Assembly (NCBI RefSeq): GCF_000306235.2
Contig: NZ_AKWZ02000010.1
Location: 1,116,001-1,180,000 of the forward strand
Direction of reading: 5' to 3'
DNA from: Leptospira fainei serovar Hurstbridge str. BUT 6
GTDB lineage: Bacteria > Spirochaetota > Leptospiria > Leptospirales > Leptospiraceae
Length of the DNA stretch: 64,000 nt
How positions within the stretch are numbered: position 1 is the stretch's first letter; the number at the start of each line of letters is the position of its first letter. The position numbers and the translations under genes are program-made. A model generated the notes under the pieces. It had not been told where the DNA came from. It saw only the letters and a list, made by a program, of their open reading frames with translations, and did not search any database. Below, piece by piece: positions 58,311-64,000 of the stretch.

Positions 58311-60401
58311 ATGTTCTCTTCGCATCGACTTCTTAGCAAATATTCCTTTATCGGTTTTTTGATTCTTGGCGGCTTATTTTGGCCTCGAGATGGAAAATCA
58401 CAAGATTCCGAAAATTCACCGATCGCAGTAACTGAAGGGAATTCGTCGGTTAAGACTGCCGCAGCTACGGCTAGTTCTCGTATAGAGTCGGTGCTTCTAT
58501 ATTCCGATTTCGCATACGCAAAGAGGGTAGCGGAAATTAAACTTCCGGCCGGGGCGTCCGAAGTGAGTTTGGGGGAAGTTCCTTCTAACATTTTAGACAA
58601 AAGCGTCTCCGTTTCGTTTTCCGATCCGAATAAAAAATTCAAGATTCGAGGAGTTCGCGTACTTGAGAAGGTATCCAAGAGATTCAAATCCCAAGAGAGC
58701 GAAGAACTGGAAAAAAGAAAAGATGCATTGTTGCTTTCGTTGGGCACGAGATCCAAAGAAGTGCAGGAGTTGTTGGATTGGGAAACGAGTTTACGATCCA
58801 TTAGCCCGGCATTTCGTGAAGAAGCGGGAGTAGTCGAGAAAGTCGATTCGGATTCCTTTTTGGGGTTTCGTAAAACTCATTCGGATCTCGCCGAAGAAAA
58901 CACGAAACTCAGATTAGCGAAATTGGAAGAACTAGATCGTCTTCGAGAGGAATTTTATATCGTAACCGCTAAGTTGGAGCATCTCGCCCAAGGGGACGTT
59001 CTCCGTCGGAAAGAAATAAGACTAGAAGCGGAAATAGAGACTGCAGCTACCTATCGTATAGAATATAAATATCTGATTCGCGGCGCTATCTGGTATCCGC
59101 GTTATACTTTGGATCTTAAGCCGAACGGAACGGAAGCCGAGTTAGGTTGGTATGCTTTAGTTCGGAACGAAACTGGAGAGGATTGGAACGGCGTTCGATT
59201 AGAATTTTCCACTGCAAATCCGAATCAGGACGTCGATTTACCGGACTATCGTGAATTGAGAATCTCTTCTAAAGTAGTAGTGAATCGGGAAAAAGACTCC
59301 TATCCCGGGAACGATCGAAATATTTACAACGAACAACAAGCAAAGAGTTCTCCCTCCGCAGGAGCTCCAGCTATGCCTGCGAAGGAAGCTAAGAAACGGA
59401 GTTCGAAAGCTCCGGCTTCGAAAGCGAAGCAGGAGGAATTTTATGAGGATAATGATAGCCCGTTAGAAAAATCAAGGGCGATAATAGAAAGCAATTTTAA
59501 GGATCGTTCCAATTCGCTACAGGTCGAGGAAAATATGGACCATCTTCGCGGAGATTTAGCTAACCAAAAAAGTCTTTTTGAAAGCGGATCTTATGAGGAT
59601 TCGATGCGATACGGAAAAGAGGCTTTGCGCAGATTTTCGGGTCTGCGTGAAAGTTCTCGAAAAGAATTAAGGGATATAGAATCTCAGGTGCAAACTTTGC
59701 TCAATCGTTCTTCCCAATTGAATTCGGATCGTAAATACGTTTTTAATTTAGTTGCTCCCGGTCTTTCTTCGGAAGGATTCGATTTTCGTTATATAGCTCA
59801 ATCATTCGAAAGAATTCCCTCCGATAAGACTTTGAACCGCGTCTTTCTAAGAAAAAGAATCGTTCCGGTTTTGCCGACTTACGAATCATCCCCAATAACC
59901 AGCGAAGAAGCGTATTTAACGGTCGTTTCCACCAATCTTGAAAGAGAGCCGCTCCTATCGGGACCGCTAGAAATTTATTCAGGAGAAAATCTTCTAGGAA
60001 CCACTTCCGTTTCCACTTTGAAACCCGGAGAAAAAATTCGAATCGAACTAGGTCCCGACCGGGACGTGAAAATCGTAAGACGAGAGGAGAAATTCGAGGA
60101 TAAATCCGGACTGCTTTCCAAACGTAAAACGATTCGACATAAAGTTTCGATTTCAATAAAGAATAATAAGAAAAGAAAGATTTTGCTCAGGTTGATCGAT
60201 AGAGTTCCTTATACCGTCGATGATAGTGTCGATATCAAGTGGGCATTCGGCTCGGAAAAACCGGAGAAAACCGACGACGGGATTCTTACGTACGAAATGG
60301 ATATAACGTCCGGCGCCGTTAAGAAAATCGAATTCGAATACACCGTATCGTATCCGGCTAATAATATACTTCGAGATTCGCAAGGTAGCGGATCCTACTA
60401 A
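58311..60401 (+). CDS. DUF4139-domain protein (mucoidy-inhibitor-like), first of a tandem pair
   Basis: A 696-aa exported protein: signal (YSFIGFLILGGLFW), an N-terminal DUF4140-like beta domain (RIESVLLYSDFAYAKRVAEIKLPAG), a long coiled coil (about residues 125-240, ELEKRKDALLLSLGTRSKEVQ, then LAKLEELDRLREEFYIVTAKLEHL), and a C-terminal DUF4139 domain (YLIRGAIWYPRYTLDL...EDWNGVRLEFSTANP; end IEFEYTVSYP). A Lys/Ala/Pro-rich insert with a second coiled coil lies at about 345-475, absent from the neighbour. Function of the family is unknown. A TTGACG sits about 35 nt upstream. The second copy starts 20 nt downstream. Confidence 0.86.
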   Translation: MFSSHRLLSKYSFIGFLILGGLFWPRDGKSQDSENSPIAVTEGNSSVKTAAATASSRIESVLLYSDFAYAKRVAEIKLPAGASEVSLGEVPSNILDKSVSVSFSDPNKKFKIRGVRVLEKVSKRFKSQESEELEKRKDALLLSLGTRSKEVQELLDWETSLRSISPAFREEAGVVEKVDSDSFLGFRKTHSDLAEENTKLRLAKLEELDRLREEFYIVTAKLEHLAQGDVLRRKEIRLEAEIETAATYRIEYKYLIRGAIWYPRYTLDLKPNGTEAELGWYALVRNETGEDWNGVRLEFSTANPNQDVDLPDYRELRISSKVVVNREKDSYPGNDRNIYNEQQAKSSPSAGAPAMPAKEAKKRSSKAPASKAKQEEFYEDNDSPLEKSRAIIESNFKDRSNSLQVEENMDHLRGDLANQKSLFESGSYEDSMRYGKEALRRFSGLRESSRKELRDIESQVQTLLNRSSQLNSDRKYVFNLVAPGLSSEGFDFRYIAQSFERIPSDKTLNRVFLRKRIVPVLPTYESSPITSEEAYLTVVSTNLEREPLLSGPLEIYSGENLLGTTSVSTLKPGEKIRIELGPDRDVKIVRREEKFEDKSGLLSKRKTIRHKVSISIKNNKKRKILLRLIDRVPYTVDDSVDIKWAFGSEKPEKTDDGILTYEMDITSGAVKKIEFEYTVSYPANNILRDSQGSGSY

Positions 60402-60421
60402 TATCGCATTGGTGAAAAAAT

Positions 60422-62062
60422 ATGAATTATAATACTTCCCTAAAAATCGTTGTCTCTTCACTGACAGTTTTGATCGCGTCTTTCGACGCTTTTGCCGTCA
60501 GCGCCGACCTTCTTATTCAAGAAGTGACTGTGCATCAGGGAACGGCACAAATATTAAGAGTCGGTAAAGTACAATTAACGCCGGGTACAAATCGGGTTCA
60601 AATTCAAAATTTGCCGGTTTCATTATTGGAAGAAAGTCTAATGGCCGGGACGGATTCGAATCTGGTGGAAGTGACCGGCACTCGGACTTGGAAAGAGGAA
60701 GGCACCGCGGCATCGAATCCTGAAGTTGCATTTCTTCAGCGAAAGATCGTGACTTTGCAAAAGGAATTAGAAGCGGTCATTGCGAAGGAAAACGATTTGA
60801 AATCGGAAAAAGGGCTTTTGACGGAATTACGTAATAAAGTCTCCGACACTGTTAGTCGAAACCTTCTATACGGTAGAGTGGAATCCGACGGAAAAAATTG
60901 GGGGACCTATTTGCGGAAAAACAGGGACGAATCCTTCGTCTTATTTTCCTCTTGGGAAAAAATCGAAAAAAGCAAAATTAAAATTCAGAGCGATCTGGAT
61001 GAGGTAAAGGCGCAACTTTCCATTCTACTTTCGCAAGCCGAAAAGAGTACTAGAAACACTTGGATTCAAGTAGTCAATACGTCCAAAGAATCTAAGACTA
61101 TCGATTTAAGATTAAGTTACTTGGTTCCCAATGCAAATTGGAAACCGACTTATATTTTAACTGCAAACGATTCCTCGGAAAAAGGCCAATTCGAATATTT
61201 GGCCGAAGTGAGGCAGGAGACGGGAGAAGATTGGAAAGGGGTTCGACTCCTGCTGTCTACTACCAGACCGGATCTATCACAGAGGAGAAATCGTCTATAT
61301 CCTCAGCGTCTTTTCGATCAAGAAGTAGCCGACAAGAAAGAAATATTGAGTGCACAAAACCAAGCCAGCACACCGGCGCAAATGGCTCAGGATCAATCTG
61401 TAGACGAGGATTCGCGCGAAGCTTCTCCCGCTTCGGAACGAGGAGGAGGTTTTTTGTTCCGCTTACCGAAGACTGTTAGTTTGCCCTCGCAACGCGAATC
61501 TAGAAAATTGGAAATGAGTTCGTTTAATATTCTAGCAAAAGTGAAAACTATCGCCGCCCCGAGATATAAACCGTTTCCGCTATTGGAGGCCACATTTCAA
61601 AATGCTAGCGAATTCCCGATCCTTCCGGGTGAAGTTTCTTTATTTAGGAATTCAGGGCTTATCGGGACTACTAAAATTTCGTACACGAGCCCGAACGAAA
61701 ACGTTTCGGTCTCTTTAGGAACGGAAGGAAGTCTTCGACTTTCGTATCGAAAGGAATCTAATAATACCAAAGAGGGATTGATCTCAACTCAGAAAGTAAT
61801 CGAAAAACGCGTCTATTTGACCTTGGAAAATTTCGGCAAAGAATCCAAGTCGGTTTTTGTTCGGGATCAAATTCCTATTTCAGAACTTGCAAGCGTAAAA
61901 GTAGAAATAGATTCCAATAGAACTACACCGGGGGCTAAGGAGTTTAGGCCCAACTCAGGAATTTATGAATGGATTTTGGAAATTCCTCCTTCCGGAAAAA
62001 GAGAAATTCAATTGGAATATAGAGTGAGCTATCCGAGTGATCAGGATCTAAATTTACCTTAA
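60422..62062 (+). CDS. DUF4139-domain protein (mucoidy-inhibitor-like), second of a tandem pair
   Basis: A 546-aa exported protein homologous to its neighbour: signal (LKIVVSSLTVLIASFDAFA), N-terminal DUF4140-like part (EVTVHQGTAQILRVGKVQLTPG), coiled coil (about residues 100-215), and DUF4139 (YLVPNANWKPTYILTAND...EDWKGVRLLLSTTRP, ending IQLEYRVSYPSD). It lacks the long insert of the first copy. GGTGA lies shortly before ATG 60422. It ends overlapping the VWA gene of the other strand in a shared TTAA. The pair is likely the product of duplication and may form a complex; that is an inference. Confidence 0.87.
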   Translation: MNYNTSLKIVVSSLTVLIASFDAFAVSADLLIQEVTVHQGTAQILRVGKVQLTPGTNRVQIQNLPVSLLEESLMAGTDSNLVEVTGTRTWKEEGTAASNPEVAFLQRKIVTLQKELEAVIAKENDLKSEKGLLTELRNKVSDTVSRNLLYGRVESDGKNWGTYLRKNRDESFVLFSSWEKIEKSKIKIQSDLDEVKAQLSILLSQAEKSTRNTWIQVVNTSKESKTIDLRLSYLVPNANWKPTYILTANDSSEKGQFEYLAEVRQETGEDWKGVRLLLSTTRPDLSQRRNRLYPQRLFDQEVADKKEILSAQNQASTPAQMAQDQSVDEDSREASPASERGGGFLFRLPKTVSLPSQRESRKLEMSSFNILAKVKTIAAPRYKPFPLLEATFQNASEFPILPGEVSLFRNSGLIGTTKISYTSPNENVSVSLGTEGSLRLSYRKESNNTKEGLISTQKVIEKRVYLTLENFGKESKSVFVRDQIPISELASVKVEIDSNRTTPGAKEFRPNSGIYEWILEIPPSGKREIQLEYRVSYPSDQDLNLP

Positions 62063-63159
62063 TGGTTTAAGCTGGTTTCTCCGCTTCTTCCAACCGCTTT
62101 GGGAATTTCCGACATATCCCAAAGCTCTAATTCGGCCGATGCAATTTCTTGTTTTGTTGCGTCGAATTCAAACTGACCGGTCCCGTCTTTGGATTGAAAA
62201 CACTGGCCTTCTATTTTAATGATAGATTCTAGATTTGATGCTCGATTTTCATTCGAGCGATTTGCGTTCGAGGAAGGACTTGCTTGAGTCTTCAGATTAA
62301 GTACGACGCAATGATTAGAAGAATCCGGATTATGAAAATCGAATAAGACTTTATATCGCGTCCTTCCATTTTCATTTTCTATTTTACTTTGACCTAAAAT
62401 TCTTATCTTACCGGCGCCCAAATTCTGCTTGGGTTCTATTTCCTGTTTCTTTATCGGAAATATGCCTTTCTTTAAAAGGTCCTCCATCGCCGAATAAAAA
62501 TCTGCGTCTCCGTCCACGTTATAGTATGTTCCGCGTCCTAGGCGCGCCAAGGATTGCATAATACTTCTTTCTTCAGGTTTTAAGCCGAGTCCAAGAACGT
62601 TGAGATGAAAATTGATACCTTTCTGTTGCAGAATTCGTAATTCCTTTTCAGGATCTCCGAAACAACTTTCTATTCCGTCCGTAATGAGAATCAATTCTGT
62701 GGATTGCTGTCGACGGGAAATATATTCACCGGCAACGCGGATAGACTCGGCGAGAGGTGTCGCTCCGGAAGGCGTTAGTCCGTAAAGTTTATTACGAAAT
62801 TGAGCTTTGTTTCCGCTTTCCAAAGGTTGGTATAATCTTGAAGATTTGCATCCAGGCAGGCGATTACCGTACGCGATTAAACCTACTTCTGCGGATTCGG
62901 GTAAAGTATCCACATAGTGTTTCACATGCTTTTTAGCTAAATGGATTTTTTGATAAATACCCAGATATTCGTTCATGGACCCGCTTGCATCCAAAACGAA
63001 TAATTTCGCTTCCGATTTTGAATCGGGAATAGACAGTTCGGGTCCGGTGTCCCGATCGGAATCCTTGGAAAAAATTCCGTGGGAGAGAAGGTAAAGAAGA
63101 ACGGCAGCCATTCCGAACTTTTGTCGCCTTTCTGTTTTCATATTATCTAGAGTGAACAT
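62059..63159 (-). CDS. Exported VWA-domain protein
   Basis: A 366-aa protein with a weak N-terminal signal (AAVLLYLLSHGIFS) and a von Willebrand factor A domain (about residues 50-225) whose metal site DASGSMN, TPSGATPLAES (Thr) and ITDGIESC (Asp) is complete. Such domains bind a partner protein through a Mg2+ ion. The C-terminal part (about 265-360) is beta-rich with SNHCVVLNLKTQ and GQCFQSKDGTG. Start candidates are ATG 63159 and ATG 63141, neither with a good site. It converges on the DUF4139 pair, sharing the TTAA stop overlap, and follows cobC by 82 nt on the same strand. Confidence 0.82.
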   Translation of the reverse strand: MFTLDNMKTERRQKFGMAAVLLYLLSHGIFSKDSDRDTGPELSIPDSKSEAKLFVLDASGSMNEYLGIYQKIHLAKKHVKHYVDTLPESAEVGLIAYGNRLPGCKSSRLYQPLESGNKAQFRNKLYGLTPSGATPLAESIRVAGEYISRRQQSTELILITDGIESCFGDPEKELRILQQKGINFHLNVLGLGLKPEERSIMQSLARLGRGTYYNVDGDADFYSAMEDLLKKGIFPIKKQEIEPKQNLGAGKIRILGQSKIENENGRTRYKVLFDFHNPDSSNHCVVLNLKTQASPSSNANRSNENRASNLESIIKIEGQCFQSKDGTGQFEFDATKQEIASAELELWDMSEIPKAVGRSGETSLNH

Positions 63160-63241
63160 TAACGAATCGACTGCTTATTCTCTTTATCGGACCAACCGTC
63201 AAAAGCCTGAGTTCTTACGGCACAAATGTTAAAAAAACGAT

Positions 63242-63889
63242 TTAGAAGGCTTTCCGATTCCATGAAATAAATTGCGGATAAGAATCCTGTTCTCCGAAAC
63301 GGACGCGAACTAGAGAGAGAGAACCGTAATCTAAAACCAATCGGAAAGCATTTTCTAAAGGAAATCCCAGAACTTGAGAAGCTATGCAACGGATAACTCC
63401 ACCATGACTTATCCAAACTTCCCTATACTCGCTCGGATCGCCTTCCTCCTTTCTAAGCGTTTCCCAAGTCTTACCTTCAGTCAACGCTTCGTTCCATGCA
63501 TGAGTTACTCGGTCTCTGAGTTCGACGTACGATTCTCCCCCGGGAGGAGAGCGATGAACATAGTTTTCCATCCAATGATCCGTCTCACTTCGAGGAATTT
63601 CCTCCCAAAGTCGTCCTTCCCATGAACCGAAATGTAATTCACGGATTCGAGAGTCGACTTTCCAAGCCGGAGCATTACCGGCCTCCTCCCAACGTTTACT
63701 TAAAAACTCGGCCAGACTAAAACATCGAAATAGAGGACTTGTACGTATCGAATTTGCGTAAGCAGGAAGGATCTTCGATAATTTAGACGCTTCCTCCTCG
63801 AAAGTCGTCGGAAGTCCCAAGTCCGTCCAACCGTAGCATGTACCCGGCTCCACTTCCGGAGTCGTATGACGAATTAATAATATTTCCAT
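63242..63889 (-). CDS. cobC: Alpha-ribazole phosphatase (histidine phosphatase superfamily)
   Basis: Removes the phosphate from alpha-ribazole 5'-phosphate or the cobalamin phosphate in the last steps of B12 nucleotide-loop assembly. A 215-aa protein with the catalytic LIRHTTPEV near residue 5, the second RTSPLFRCFSLAEF motif, RELHFGSWEGRLWEEIP (the acidic loop typical of CobC) and ISHGGVIRCI near the end. The frame continues upstream to 63973, but that region is the end of cobS; ATG at 63889 gives the usual short N-terminus. It overlaps cobS by 16 nt. CobC-type identity is supported by the neighbour. Confidence 0.9.
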   Translation of the reverse strand: MEILLIRHTTPEVEPGTCYGWTDLGLPTTFEEEASKLSKILPAYANSIRTSPLFRCFSLAEFLSKRWEEAGNAPAWKVDSRIRELHFGSWEGRLWEEIPRSETDHWMENYVHRSPPGGESYVELRDRVTHAWNEALTEGKTWETLRKEEGDPSEYREVWISHGGVIRCIASQVLGFPLENAFRLVLDYGSLSLVRVRFGEQDSYPQFISWNRKAF

Positions 63890-64000
63890 GATGCAATGAT
63901 TCCCAATAGAAAGAGGATTTCCGTTATTTGTTGTACCGCTCCTAAACAATCTCCCGTATACCCGCCTAACCATTTTTTATAGAACCCGCGCAAATAAAAA
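63874..64000 (-). CDS. cobS: Adenosylcobinamide-GDP ribazoletransferase, C-terminal end
   Basis: Only the last 41 codons are in the window, running off its right edge in the minus frame beginning at 63999, with stop TAA at 63876-63874. The translation contains KKWLGGYTGDCLGAVQQITE then LFLLGIIASWKYY, matching the conserved C-terminal segment of CobS, which joins alpha-ribazole to adenosylcobinamide-GDP at the inner membrane. The GGYTGDxLGAxQQ motif is diagnostic. cobC overlaps its end by 16 nt, so both belong to one B12 operon that continues beyond the window. Confidence 0.93.
   Translation of the reverse strand, partial: FYLRGFYKKWLGGYTGDCLGAVQQITEILFLLGIIASWKYY

Noticed and set aside
60153..60461. 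102-aa ORF on the minus strand across the junction of the DUF4139 genes
   Set aside because: Both DUF4139 frames are well supported; this is the shadow of their coding sequence.
63159..63416. 85-aa ORF on the minus strand
   Set aside because: It overlaps cobC on the same strand in another frame and has no recognisable pattern.

Overview
The window looks like chromosomal DNA of a spirochaete of the genus Leptospira. This is an inference from base composition (moderate, AT-leaning GC), frequent TTG and GTG starts, and a typical mix of multi-domain 7TM/HAMP/SpoIIE phosphatases, short secreted proteins and lipoproteins, FadL-type and other beta-barrel proteins, and a Gram-negative lipid A acyltransferase. 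I saw no rRNA, tRNA, CRISPR array, insertion sequence or prophage. The window is gene-dense, with many 1-4 nt overlaps (ATGA, TAATG) that mark operons.

Region by region. 1-3951: end of an unknown gene, aroC, then a nuoG-nuoI pair with an unusually short NuoG. 3956-8353: small accessory genes (orphan DUF433 protein, ECF sigma factor with an overlapping 77-aa protein, secreted proteins, a tag-SAP operon, a lipoprotein resembling a subtilase propeptide). 8438-14476: flavin monooxygenase-esterase operon, a 640-nt non-coding stretch, a beta-barrel protein, and succinate-semialdehyde-type dehydrogenase. 14696-23023: two paralogous 7TM-HAMP-SpoIIE-TPR phosphatases flanking an OsmC protein and a membrane methyl-accepting protein. 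23024-24285: ilvC behind a hairpin-rich leader and followed by a clear terminator. 24288-31197: DoxX protein, secreted caspase-like protein, a membrane-anchored MutS-like ATPase with a 77-aa partner, and an LTA-synthase-like enzyme. 31205-42730: AsmA protein plus a YejB/YejE-type peptide ABC transporter with split ATPases, an AttH-like protein, a lipid A-type acyltransferase, a second sulfatase-fold membrane enzyme and a lipoprotein.

43058-49047 is a compact assimilatory sulfate reduction operon, cysH-cysD-cysN-cobA-sirC-cysI: sulfate is activated to APS, reduced to sulfite, then to sulfide, with the siroheme cofactor made by the two middle genes. It is followed by a GC-rich array of hairpins (49048-49160). 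49167-64000: M23 peptidase/beta-propeller pair, CPBP protease and partner, ClC channel, FadL-type porin, alkylglycerol-monooxygenase-like hydroxylase, two tandem DUF4139 proteins, a VWA protein, and finally cobC with the end of cobS, both of cobalamin nucleotide-loop assembly.

The most interesting unexplained items are the structured RNA-like leader of ilvC, the hairpin array after cysI, the twin phosphatase cluster, the secreted caspase homologue, the membrane MutS operon and the stand-alone propeptide-like lipoprotein.
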